Assembly: GCA_028292485.1 (NCBI GenBank)
Contig: JAQGMG010000005.1
Coordinates: 183,252 to 247,251 of the forward strand
DNA from: Rhodocyclales bacterium
GTDB lineage: Bacteria; Pseudomonadota; Gammaproteobacteria; Burkholderiales; Rhodocyclaceae
Direction: 5' to 3'
DNA: 64,000 nt
Shown here: piece by piece, positions 46,039 to 55,858 of the stretch
Position numbering within the stretch: position 1 is the stretch's first letter
How the letters are laid out: each line of letters begins with the position of its first letter
Translations under genes and position numbers: made by a program
The notes under the pieces: generated by a model
Databases searched by the model: none
Told to the model about the DNA's origin: nothing
What the model saw: only the letters and a program-made list of their open reading frames with translations

Positions 46039-47109
46039 TCAGGGTGCGCCTTCTGCAAGCGCTGCGACACCGCGCGATCGCTCGCTGAAAAGCCGCTGCC
46101 GCAACCAGGCTGAGAGCGGCTTCTCGATCAGCACGTTGATCAGGTAAGCCAGCAGCACCATCGACGTGCAAACAAGACCCAGCAATGCCCATTTGTTGAT
46201 TCTGTCGGCAACGAGATTGAAAACGACAAAGCCGACGCCGGGATGAACGAGGTAGAGCGGATACGAAATCCGCCCAAGCGCGACGGATACTTTCTTTAGG
46301 CCTCCATTGTCACTGGGTCTGAGAATGAGCAGCAGAAAGATCGCGTAGAAAGAGGTGCAGATCAGCGCCACAGTTAAGCCCTCGAACGCAATGCCATAGT
46401 GCTCGGCTTTTTGAGCGAGGCCCTGCATCTCGTAAAAGATACCCAGGGGAAGCGAACTCAGCACCAAGAGGCCGCGTAGTGGTGCGAATCCGAGTTTCGA
46501 GATCCGATACAGGGCGCACCCAGCGATGAAGAAGCTGGCGTAGTTCGTAATCAGATAGCGCTCGATGAACGCGTTATGCAGCCCGACTTGCGCGTAGGCA
46601 AGTGCGAGCCAAAGCGCGAGCAGGCTTTCAATGTTGTGGATTCTTTTCATCAGCAGAACGATGAAAATCAGGAAGTAGAACTTCATTTCGACCAGAAGTG
46701 TCCAGTACACGAAGTCGATGTCCCCTATACCAAAGAGACCTTGCAGCATGCTCAGGTTGAGCAGGTAGCGCGAAACGCTCTGATGGAAAATATGGTTTAT
46801 GAAGACGTATGTGAGCGCGAAGGATAAGGTGCAACAGAGCCAATAGGCTGGATAGAGGCGCAGGAATCGCGATTCAACAAAGCGAACAGCTTTGCCATGT
46901 TCTGAACTCATGAGAATGACGAAACCGGAGATCATGAAAAACAGATCTACCGCCAAGTAGTTGTAGCGCGTCCAGACTCCCGCCGCACCAAAGAAAACTG
47001 GCGAGAAATTGTCATTTTTCGAAAATCCCCTCAGCATATAGTGCATTAACATAACGGCTGAGGCCGCCAAAAACCGCAAGGCATCGATCTCGTAGAATCT
47101 CTTCTGCAT
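46039..47109 (-). CDS. Acyltransferase family 3 (OafA-like) membrane protein
   Basis: A membrane O-acyltransferase without SGNH domain; 356 residues from 47109, where GGGAGA lies upstream (the open frame extends to 47184 but that part is not family-like). The N terminus reads YEIDALRFLAASAVMLMHYM, with the catalytic His in MLMHYM, and VDLFFMISGFVILMSS follows. About ten helices. It is convergent with rfbC and in tandem with a second acyltransferase upstream, so it likely decorates the same polymer. Confidence 0.87.
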   Translation of the reverse strand: MQKRFYEIDALRFLAASAVMLMHYMLRGFSKNDNFSPVFFGAAGVWTRYNYLAVDLFFMISGFVILMSSEHGKAVRFVESRFLRLYPAYWLCCTLSFALTYVFINHIFHQSVSRYLLNLSMLQGLFGIGDIDFVYWTLLVEMKFYFLIFIVLLMKRIHNIESLLALWLALAYAQVGLHNAFIERYLITNYASFFIAGCALYRISKLGFAPLRGLLVLSSLPLGIFYEMQGLAQKAEHYGIAFEGLTVALICTSFYAIFLLLILRPSDNGGLKKVSVALGRISYPLYLVHPGVGFVVFNLVADRINKWALLGLVCTSMVLLAYLINVLIEKPLSAWLRQRLFSERSRGVAALAEGAP

Positions 47110-47275
47110 TGCAGTCTCCCGGGACGAGCGTGGAAGTATTTTTCCCGTCGATGGGAGGCCAAGAAAAGCCGTTGACTGGCACATGAAAAACGAAAGGACT
47201 CTTCTCCTCAGTCAAACATTGGCGTGAAATCTCAGCTGTATGGCTCTCATGAACATTGAAAAATTCGGCGTTTTT

Positions 47276-49177
47276 TCACACCTTATTTTTCACTAGGCGG
47301 CTCATGAGAAATGTCGAGCCATGCGTTGATAGATGATCGTTGTCGGAGAAGTAAAAAACGCCGGTGTCTGCAACTGTGCATCGCAAAGGATCTGTTGAGA
47401 TGCAGAGAACATCGGCTGGGTTGAGGAAGATGTATCCGTGTTGTGCGGCCTTGGCTTTCAGCAGGCTATTGGCCTCTCTGAAATCGACGGATTTCAGCGA
47501 AACAGTCCCGATATTCTGAATGCCTTCTTCGACCATCAGCAGATTAGGTGCCCTGTAAAACTCCGGCGTCGCGCCGATGACGATTACGCGCACATTGGAT
47601 GCCCTGGTGGCCTCGAACAGGCGCTCAATCGATCTCGAAAAACCATCAGCGCCAGCATCCTGTAGCAGGCCAATCCAGCGGCTTGAAACGATGATGACAT
47701 CTGAGTGGGATAGATGAGGCAGCACATTGGTCAGGAATCCGTCATAAAAATCGGCGCAGCGCTTGTTGTTTTTTGCGTATTGCACCGGTCGGCAGCTGGT
47801 GCCCGTCCACTGCCCGATGCTGAAGCCTTTTGCTACAAACTCCTGCCTGACGCCAGACATCCAGTGGGCTGCTTCCGAATCACCGAAAACGATTGCTCTG
47901 GCAGAGCGAGGGTCTGTTGAAACGCAATTGTTCTTCAGCAGGATTTCATGGGTCTGGTCGTAATCGATGAGGCATTTGCCGAGCCCGTATACTGCCAGCG
48001 TCTGCTTGTAATCCTTGTCGCCGAAGTCCAGTAGCGCCCGCTGATCGGCAGAGAATCTTTCGGGAATGCCCTTAAGCAATACGCCTCCCGCACCCACGGC
48101 AACAAAGCATGCGCTGCCGATCGCTCCCCACAGAAATATCCGCTTGCGATCAAACCGCTGCTTGTTCCGGAATGGGGTCTCGACGTATTTCCATGTGAAG
48201 TACGCCAGGATCATGGCGATGATGGCCAGCCCGGCAAGCAAGGACTTGCTGGGCGCTTGCAGCTGCGCATGGCGGGCCAAGGCGAACAAGGGCTGGTGCC
48301 ACAAGTACGTGCTGTAACTTATCAGCCCGATCCCGACAAATAATTTGTTGCCGAGCAGCTTGCCGACGGCGGTCTTGTCAGTGGCGAAGAGCACGATCAG
48401 CACCGCCCCGATGGTGGGCGCCAGTGTGTACAAGCTGGGAAATGGTGTTCTCTTGTCGAATACGAAGATTGCAAAAAGGATCAGGGCCAGCCCGACCCAG
48501 CTGGCGGTTTCACTGAGGGCCTTATTTGCATGCAGTCGGTGCGATGTGGAGAGTGCGAACGCGGCGAAGGCACCAATCAGCAGTTCCCAGCCACGTGTCG
48601 GCAAGAGATAGAACCCCGCTTCAGGCCTGGCGCTTGAGCCCCACTGTGCAGCAGCGAGGCTAATGACAGCCGCAATGGCGAGCGCCCAAAGAATCCAGCG
48701 CCTGCCCAGCCGCCAGGTCAACATCAGGAAGATCGGGAAGAACAGATAATATTGCTCCTCCACTGCCAGGCTCCAGGTGTGAAGGAGAGGTTTCAGGTCG
48801 GTTGCGACATCGAAGTAACCGCTGGTGCGCCAGAACAAGATATTCGAAGCGAATATCGGCACCGCGATGAGGCTTTGTGCGAAGCCCGCCATATCGCGCG
48901 GCAGGAGCCATAGCCAGGCCAGTGGTAAACAAGTGAGCATGACGACAAACAGCGCAGGCAGTATCCGCCTTGCTCTGCGCTCGTAGAAGTTAGCCAGCGT
49001 GAATGTGCCCGCTTCTTTTTCGAGAAGAATGATCGAGGTGATGAGGTAGCCGCTGATTACAAAAAAGATGTCGACGCCAACGAAGCCGCCACTGAAAGTT
49101 TGAAACCCTGCATGGAAAAGGAGCACTGGAACCACCGCCAGCGCCCGTAGCCCATCTATTTCTCGCCTGTAGTTCAT
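47276..49177 (-). CDS. OafA-like acyltransferase with C-terminal SGNH domain
   Basis: A 633-residue acyltransferase with the same two-part plan as the 40485 gene. The family-3 domain opens YRREIDGLRALAVVPVLLFHAGF with VDIFFVISGYLITSIILLEKEAG. A periplasmic SGNH domain follows, with the serine block VFGDSEAAHWMSG (Glu follows Ser where the relative has His) and a C-terminal D-x-x-H segment DNDHLSTHG. The two SGNH acyltransferases are clearly paralogous. It is transcribed against the EPS run. Confidence 0.9.
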   Translation of the reverse strand: MNYRREIDGLRALAVVPVLLFHAGFQTFSGGFVGVDIFFVISGYLITSIILLEKEAGTFTLANFYERRARRILPALFVVMLTCLPLAWLWLLPRDMAGFAQSLIAVPIFASNILFWRTSGYFDVATDLKPLLHTWSLAVEEQYYLFFPIFLMLTWRLGRRWILWALAIAAVISLAAAQWGSSARPEAGFYLLPTRGWELLIGAFAAFALSTSHRLHANKALSETASWVGLALILFAIFVFDKRTPFPSLYTLAPTIGAVLIVLFATDKTAVGKLLGNKLFVGIGLISYSTYLWHQPLFALARHAQLQAPSKSLLAGLAIIAMILAYFTWKYVETPFRNKQRFDRKRIFLWGAIGSACFVAVGAGGVLLKGIPERFSADQRALLDFGDKDYKQTLAVYGLGKCLIDYDQTHEILLKNNCVSTDPRSARAIVFGDSEAAHWMSGVRQEFVAKGFSIGQWTGTSCRPVQYAKNNKRCADFYDGFLTNVLPHLSHSDVIIVSSRWIGLLQDAGADGFSRSIERLFEATRASNVRVIVIGATPEFYRAPNLLMVEEGIQNIGTVSLKSVDFREANSLLKAKAAQHGYIFLNPADVLCISTDPLRCTVADTGVFYFSDNDHLSTHGSTFLMSRLVKNKV

Positions 49178-49419
49178 GTTCTTCCCTCCGCTCAGAGCTG
49201 CTTCGTGGCGTCAGAAGAGTGCGCAAGCAATACGTCTGCTCAGGCGATGTTCCTGTCATGGCGTGCATGAAGCGCGCGTCATGGTTTGCATAAGCAACTT
49301 CCAAGCCGGTTTGCAAGCTGCCGCAACAAGCACTTATGTCGGGGGCTGAACAAACTTTCAAACCGATCTCCCGCCATCTACAGTGAAGAGTGCTGGTGTT
49401 GGCCAGGGGGAGGTGGTGA

Positions 49420-50205
49420 ATGCGGCGCTTTTTTATGGCAATGCTTATTGCATACTTGCCTGTTTTAACGCGGGCAGCTCCTGTCTTCGATCTTCAGCCC
49501 AATACGCATTGGCAAACCGAGCTGCGCGCCAAGTCTGAAGAGCTTCTTGCTCAGCGTGAGGCCGAGGCGCGCAAGGCGAATGCTTTTGGCTGCGAGCGCT
49601 ATTGCACAATGCTCGATGAGATATTCGCGCGCGTGCTGCGTGTCGCGACGTACCAGGTGCCGGGCAGCGCCAAGCACGACTGGCAGCTGATCGTCACGCG
49701 CATGCCCGGCGACGAGGCCTGGGCCTTGCCCGATGGCCACATCTTTATTTCCGAGGAATTCATCCAGCGCAAGAATCTCAACACAGATGAGATCGCATTC
49801 GTACTCGCGCACGAGGTATCGCACGTGGTGCTGGCCCACGAGGCGGACATGGTCGATATCGTGCGCAGCCTTGTGCCATTCGGTGTGACGGCTTCCGTGA
49901 GCGATGTCTACGCGACCCTGGATTTCGACATGGGGCTGCTGTTGCGCATTGCGCCGATGATGTCCGACATGGAGCTGGAAGCCGATCGCATGGGCCTCAT
50001 GTTTGCGGCGCTATCCGGGAACGATCCTGACCGCACGATTGGCTTCCTGCGAAAGCTCGCCACGGGGCCGAGACACGCCTCAGTCGCGGCGACACACCCC
50101 GAAGAGCGACGCCGCCTTGCTGCCGCCGAGCAATACCTGCCCATTGCCCGCAGGCTTTACGCCTTGCACGACACACTGAGCCCGCAGAAGAGCCTGGAGC
50201 CCTAG
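49420..50205 (+). CDS. M48-family metalloprotease, secreted
   Basis: A 261-residue exported zinc peptidase. The signal peptide is MAMLIAYLPVLTRA. The gluzincin site is HEVSH (His131, Glu132, His135) in FVLAHEVSHVVLAHEA, and the third ligand is Glu187 in MELEADRMG. This is the periplasmic BepA/LoiP-like group without membrane helices. Beyond the catalytic domain there is only a short tail, without the TPR repeats of BepA. It may act in envelope quality control. Confidence 0.88.
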   Translation: MRRFFMAMLIAYLPVLTRAAPVFDLQPNTHWQTELRAKSEELLAQREAEARKANAFGCERYCTMLDEIFARVLRVATYQVPGSAKHDWQLIVTRMPGDEAWALPDGHIFISEEFIQRKNLNTDEIAFVLAHEVSHVVLAHEADMVDIVRSLVPFGVTASVSDVYATLDFDMGLLLRIAPMMSDMELEADRMGLMFAALSGNDPDRTIGFLRKLATGPRHASVAATHPEERRRLAAAEQYLPIARRLYALHDTLSPQKSLEP

Positions 50206-50345
50206 TCGCGCCACGAGTGTCCTGTCTCCATCAGCCTTGCTTGACGCACGGTGGCTCGCGCCCCCGGCATGACCCATATTCATGTGCAGCACCAACGGGT
50301 GGGCCGCTCCTGCCACAATAGGCACCTATCCGATGGAGTCAGCCC

Positions 50346-51839
<1,494 letters not shown>

Positions 51840-51897
51840 GCATTCGTAAAAGCTGCCGCCGCCATGCACGCCACACACAGAAAGGAAGCGATTGACC

Positions 51898-52167
51898 ATG
51901 GCCGTCGAGCTTGAGAAGGAAACGCGTGCAACGGCAATTCAATCGCTGGAGCGCTATTTTGAAACGGCCTTCGACGAGAAGATCGGCAATATGCGGGCGG
52001 CAGATCTACTTGGATTCTTTCTCGAAGAGATCGGGCCGAGCATCTACAACAAGGCCGTTGCTGACGTACAGAAGCGCATGCTGGCGCGCGTCAGCGAAAT
52101 CGATCTGGAGTGCAATGAAGAAGAGTTTGCCTACTGGCCGCGCAAGAGTCTGCGTGCGAAGAAATAG
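51898..52167 (+). CDS. DUF2164 family protein
   Basis: An 89-residue protein from ATG 51898, with AAGGAAG nine bases upstream. It matches the small DUF2164 family: ATAIQSLERYFETAFDEKIGN, LLGFFLEEIGPSIYNKAVADVQ and the C-terminal EEEFAYWPRK. Function is unknown. It lies 58 bases behind mmsA on the same strand but the relation is unclear. Confidence 0.85.
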   Translation: MAVELEKETRATAIQSLERYFETAFDEKIGNMRAADLLGFFLEEIGPSIYNKAVADVQKRMLARVSEIDLECNEEEFAYWPRKSLRAKK

Positions 52168-52193
52168 GGCAATGTCATTGCATCACTCAGGTA

Positions 52194-52634
52194 TCACTCG
52201 GCCGTTGTTTCATGCGCCTTGGCAGATGTCGGCAGGCCGAACAGCCGATCGAAGTACCAGTTGAATACCAGGCCATAGATCACGAAGAACAGCACCAGGC
52301 CGAGCTCCAGGCCTAGTGCAGTCCACACGCCCATATCCAGCCACCACGCAACCAGCGGCAGCAGCAACACCACCAGGCCGGCTTCGAAACCAATAGCGTG
52401 CGTGATGCGGCGTACAAGGCTGCGGCCACGCGTGCTTTGGCGCGCCTCCCATTTTTCAAAAATGAAGTTGTAGGCCATGTTCCACGACATGGCCACTGCC
52501 GAGGTGACTACCGCCAGCGATCCAGAACTGCCCACGCCGTGCTGCGTCGTTGCCATGAAGGCGAGCGTAACGCTGATAACGGCGAAGACTTCGAACAGGA
52601 TCGCGTGCACGACTTTGCGTTGTTTGCCTTGCAT
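52194..52634 (-). CDS. PACE-family small efflux transporter (AceI-like)
   Basis: A 146-residue four-helix membrane protein of the proteobacterial antimicrobial compound efflux family, whose members export chlorhexidine and short diamines. The start at 52634 gives MQGKQRKVVHAILFEVFAV; the conserved acidic residue of helix 1 falls at Glu15, as in AceI. Two tandem BTP-like halves are visible (AMSWNMAYNFIFEKWE, LFFVIYGLVFNWYFDRLFG). Physiological substrate not determined. Confidence 0.88.
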   Translation of the reverse strand: MQGKQRKVVHAILFEVFAVISVTLAFMATTQHGVGSSGSLAVVTSAVAMSWNMAYNFIFEKWEARQSTRGRSLVRRITHAIGFEAGLVVLLLPLVAWWLDMGVWTALGLELGLVLFFVIYGLVFNWYFDRLFGLPTSAKAHETTAE

Positions 52635-52861
52635 GGGCGTGACCGGGGAAAGAAGAGCGCGGGGTTCGCAACAAGCGCGCTGCAAACTGCCGGCTCATGG
52701 TGCCGGGCTTGCCGAGGCGGAATCCTCTCACATTCTTGCTGGCCCGACGAATGTCGGAGTCCGGGCAGCAATTCTTGTCTTGCACACCGATGCATGTCTC
52801 TCGCAACATATCTCTCGCAACATGTGCCTGCATCGCCACCTGCGCATCCTTGGAGAGAACC

Positions 52862-53116
52862 ATGAACACCCGATCCATTCGCATCTCTGCCGTCGCAATC
52901 CTTGCCGTAGTGCTCGTAGCCTTATGCCTGTCGCCACTGGCAAAGTCGCAAGTGCAGGCATCGCCCAGCTACATACCGATTGGCGTGTCTTCGACCGGCA
53001 ATTCCAGCACGGTCTGGTTTCACGAGCCCTATTCGCGTCAGGCGCTGGCGTGCCAGACTGTGACCACCGCCGCCGGTTTGTCGAACATTCAGTGTGTCAG
53101 TGCTAAGTTGCCGTAG
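52862..53116 (+). CDS. Small exported hypothetical protein
   Basis: An 84-residue protein with GGAGAG nine bases before ATG 52862. A hydrophobic N-terminal signal or anchor (AVAILAVVLVALCLSPLAKS) is followed by about 50 polar residues (IGVSSTGNSSTVWFHEPYS, ACQTVTTAAGLSNIQCVSAKLP) with two cysteines that could form a disulphide. I do not recognise the family. The RBS, signal peptide and clean length make it a likely real gene. Confidence 0.65.
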   Translation: MNTRSIRISAVAILAVVLVALCLSPLAKSQVQASPSYIPIGVSSTGNSSTVWFHEPYSRQALACQTVTTAAGLSNIQCVSAKLP

Positions 53117-53177
53117 CTTCGTCTGAAAGACACATGTGTGAGGGGCGAGCATCGCGTAGCCGTGGCTTCCCGCTTTC

Positions 53178-53503
53178 GCGCATTGCTGTCCGTAGTGTTT
53201 TTCGCTAAGCGCCGAAAGCGCCTGCGTTGATGGCGTGTCGCGCGGATCAGCGCAAAAGAGACTCGTCTTTCGATGGACAAGGCGCCGGAACAAGATCCGT
53301 TCGTGCTGAGCGTAGCGCAGCGAAGTCGAAGCATGCGAGCGCGTGCCACACTTCGACTTCGCTGCGCTACGCTCAGTGCGAACGGGTAAGGAGAGAGGCG
53401 CGAGGCCACGCAAACTGTTTAGCTGTGACCCCCTCGCGGTTCGTCACACAAGGCCATGCGCAAAGCATTTCGCCAAACGGATCTATTACGGACAGCAGTG
53501 CGC
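53178..53503. repeat. 326-base region bounded by 17-bp inverted repeats
   Basis: GCGCATTGCTGTCCGTA (53178-53194) is repeated in inverse orientation at 53487-53503 with one mismatch. There is no open frame with transposase features inside, so this may be a non-autonomous element or repeat scar. Confidence 0.65.
53297..53385. repeat. 89-base long hairpin element
   Basis: 35-base arms at 53297-53331 and 53351-53385 match at 33 positions in inverse orientation (core CTGAGCGTAGCGCAGCGAAG) around a 19-base loop. It is REP/REPIN-like and unrelated in sequence to the repeats at 8731 and 57153. Confidence 0.85.
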
Positions 53504-53569
53504 TTTCTCCGGAATGGCATATGACATACGGAAAATAATGGTCCCTCTTGGCGCCTGACAAACCGCATC

Positions 53570-54223
53570 TCAAGGGGCGACGAAGCGTTCTTCGATGGTT
53601 TTGCGAAGCTCGCCGTTGGCCTGGCGCTGCAATCGCAACTCCAGTTCGGAATCGTCCGGGCAGCCCTTCTTCTCCTTCAGGTATTTGTACATGAGAAGCT
53701 GGTTTTCCTGAGCGTGAAGTTCGTCAGCAATGTTCTGCTCGCGATTGGGTTTGCTGCCCTTCCTGAAAGGATGCTTTTTGCGCCACAAGGCATGCGTGCC
53801 TTCATGGACAAGCTCGATGACGGTGGGGAACATCTTGCCGCGATAGTTCTCGCTGACCCGGATGATCTCTCCATCCCAGTCGCCACGGCCGTCCTCGACG
53901 GTTGCCGCATACACTATCTTGCCGTTGCTGTTGAGAGCACGCAGCAGCTTCACGATGTCCTTGCCTTCGGCCGTCTTGCCGAAAGGTGAATCGGCAATGA
54001 TGCCGATGTCGTAATCGATCATTCCCTGCGCTGCGCTTTTGTCCTCTTCGATCTGTGCGCCTGCATCCGCTTCAGCCGAAACAGGTGCAGCACCCATGAT
54101 CAATGGCAGGAGCAGGCCGAGCGGGCCGGGTGCATGCGAGCGCCAGCGCGTGCTCGTGCCGCGGTCGATCCAGTGCTTGCCGTGGCTGGCAGAGCAGGTT
54201 GGCCCGGGTTTGCGACCACTCAT
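53570..54223 (-). CDS. Putative secreted HExxH metallopeptidase
   Basis: A 217-residue protein from ATG 54223, with AAAGGA upstream. A long basic N-terminal region precedes a hydrophobic signal (GPLGLLLPLIMGAAPVSA) with cleavage after VSA. The mature part has ELVHEGTHALW, an HExxH zinc motif (His140, Glu141, His144), and 24-29 residues later ADELHAQENQ (Glu168, His170, Glu173) offers a third ligand, the gluzincin spacing. I do not recognise the family; the IPR-type name would be hypothetical peptidase. A basic lysine-rich linker (KKHPFRKGSKPNREQN) separates the motifs. Confidence 0.7.
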   Translation of the reverse strand: MSGRKPGPTCSASHGKHWIDRGTSTRWRSHAPGPLGLLLPLIMGAAPVSAEADAGAQIEEDKSAAQGMIDYDIGIIADSPFGKTAEGKDIVKLLRALNSNGKIVYAATVEDGRGDWDGEIIRVSENYRGKMFPTVIELVHEGTHALWRKKHPFRKGSKPNREQNIADELHAQENQLLMYKYLKEKKGCPDDSELELRLQRQANGELRKTIEERFVAP

Positions 54224-54616
54224 GATGGGATCCTTTCCAGAAGAAGTAGGAAGTGCGCGCCCAAGCTAGCGCTGCCGATACATGTTGTCAATTCACCGCC
54301 TGTCCGGAGCGGTCGGCGGAATGATCGGCTTCCGGCAGCCAAGTAGCCAGGCAGGGTGTGCAAATCCCTGATTTGCGCACGCGGCTAGCGCTCGAACGTG
54401 ATTGGACACCGCCCGGTCGCCCGAAGGTGCGCAACGCTACGCGTTTCACACCCTGGCAGGTGGCGTCATTTTGGCGCGTCAGCTGCACTACGCGCTTGCT
54501 GTGGGTGCATCAACGCACAGATAAGGCACGAAAGGCAGCGTTTTCCCATGGCATGGATCTGGCTTTGAGCCTAATGTAAAAGCTGACCATTCGGTCAGGT
54601 TTTGTGGAGGCAGGCA
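54224..54616. other. 393-base intergenic region upstream of the URC operon
   Basis: No credible gene. A perfect 7-bp hairpin GCAAATC-CCT-GATTTGC is at 54360-54376, and the RutR-like operator lies at 54583-54598. A 73-codon open frame at 54358-54579 lacks a ribosome-binding site and any recognisable domain. No -35/-10 pair was clear enough to call. Confidence 0.5.
54583..54598. promoter_or_regulatory. RutR-like operator upstream of the URC operon
   Basis: CTGACCATTCGGTCAG has 6-bp perfect inverted arms (CTGACC/GGTCAG). It matches the E. coli RutR box TTGACCAnnTGGTCAA at the GACCA and GGTCA cores, with the same 16-base length. It ends 18 bases before the urc1 ATG, and the operon encodes a RutR-like repressor at its end, so autoregulation is likely. 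Confidence 0.75.
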
Positions 54617-55858
54617 ATGTCGGATCACATCATGCTGACTTCTCACCCACGGGGCGGGAAGATGACTCAAGTGGCGCATGTGCATTGGGGGGCGGCAACG
54701 CCGCTAGAGCGCGGGCCACTGGTGGCGAGTCTTACGCAGCCCGCGTTGCGCAATGCCATCGGCACGCATTCGGGCGCCTACTCCGTGTATCGCGCGCTGG
54801 CTGTGGCCGCAGGGCATCTCGACCGCGATCACAAACCCGACTACACCAACACCTCGCCCGTGGTGAACATCGGGCCGCATCCGCAGTGGGCCGATCCGAC
54901 CAGGATCATCTCGCTCGACCCGTGGGGCCATCGCGTTGGTGAAGCCTTCGCCGAGCAGATTGCAGCCGGCATCGACGTGCGTCCGTCGATTGCGATCACG
55001 CGTGCGCATATCAACATGCCGGAACTCAAGGATGCGATTCTTGCCGGCCGGCTCAAGCCCGATGGTGAAATACTGGCTGCCAATGGCGATGTGCGCGTCA
55101 CCAAGGCAGCCATCGAACCGGTGTGGTATCTGCCAGGTCTGGCAGAGCGCTTCGGTATCAAGGAGAGTGCGCTGCGTCGCGCGCTGTTCGAGCAGACGGC
55201 CGGCATGTTTCCCGAACTGGTCACGCGCACCGATCTGAAAGTATTCCTGCCGCCAATCGGTGGAATGACGTTGTACTTTTTCGGCGATGTCGAGAAGCTC
55301 GGCAAGCCGGAGACAAAAGTCGCATGTCGTTTGCATGACGAATGCAATGGCTCCGACGTGTTCGGTTCCGACATCTGTACCTGCCGCCCATACCTCGCGC
55401 ATGGCATCGAAGTCTGTATCGAGATGGCGCAGCAGGGCGGTGTCGGTCTCGTCGTCTACAACCGCAAGGAAGGGCGTGCGCTCGGCGAAGTCACAAAATT
55501 TCTCGTCTATAACGCACGCAAGCGCCAGGTCGGCGGTGATCGCGCCGAAACCTATTTCGCGCGGACGGAATGCGTCGCCGGCGTGCAGGACATGCGCTTC
55601 CAGGAACTGATGCCCGACGTGTTCCACTGGCTCGGCATCACGCGCATCGACCGCTGGGCGTCGATGAGCGACATGAAGCATGGCGCGCTGGTGGCACAAG
55701 GCATCGAGGTCATCGAGCGCGTGCCGATTCCCGATGAACTGATTCCCGCCGATGCGCGCGTCGAGATGGATGCGAAGAAGGCCGCGGGCTATTTCTCCGA
55801 ATCCGTGCCGGAAGCAGCCGAGCTGCTACTTGCCAAGGGGCGGGGGCTCGATGAGTGA
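54617..55858 (+). CDS. URC1: GTP cyclohydrolase II-like protein of the uracil catabolism (URC) pathway
   Basis: A 413-residue protein from ATG 54617, with GGAGG six bases upstream. The C-terminal ~210 residues have the RibA fold: the zinc cysteines are in CRLHDECNGSDVFGSDICTC, followed by YNRKEGRALGEVTK. The N-terminal ~200 residues are specific to the URC1 family (HSGAYSVYRALAVAAG, NIGPHPQWADPTRIISLDPWG). There is no DHBP synthase domain, so it is not an ordinary riboflavin enzyme. The yeast relative opens the pyrimidine ring of UMP in the pathway that goes through ribosylurea. It overlaps urc4 by 8 bases. Confidence 0.9.
   Translation: MSDHIMLTSHPRGGKMTQVAHVHWGAATPLERGPLVASLTQPALRNAIGTHSGAYSVYRALAVAAGHLDRDHKPDYTNTSPVVNIGPHPQWADPTRIISLDPWGHRVGEAFAEQIAAGIDVRPSIAITRAHINMPELKDAILAGRLKPDGEILAANGDVRVTKAAIEPVWYLPGLAERFGIKESALRRALFEQTAGMFPELVTRTDLKVFLPPIGGMTLYFFGDVEKLGKPETKVACRLHDECNGSDVFGSDICTCRPYLAHGIEVCIEMAQQGGVGLVVYNRKEGRALGEVTKFLVYNARKRQVGGDRAETYFARTECVAGVQDMRFQELMPDVFHWLGITRIDRWASMSDMKHGALVAQGIEVIERVPIPDELIPADARVEMDAKKAAGYFSESVPEAAELLLAKGRGLDE

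Larger units (their letters stand above)
53117..53569. other. Repeat-rich intergenic region with two sizes of inverted repeat
   Basis: No credible gene in about 450 bases. It contains a 17-base inverted repeat (16 of 17) bounding 53178-53503 and, inside it, an 89-base element with 35-base arms (next two entries). Short fragments of the CCCGCTTTCGCG REP core occur near 53169. Confidence 0.7.

Noticed and set aside
54358..54579. 73-codon frame in the gap before urc1
   Set aside because: No RBS, no domain, and it crosses an inverted repeat; treated as non-coding.
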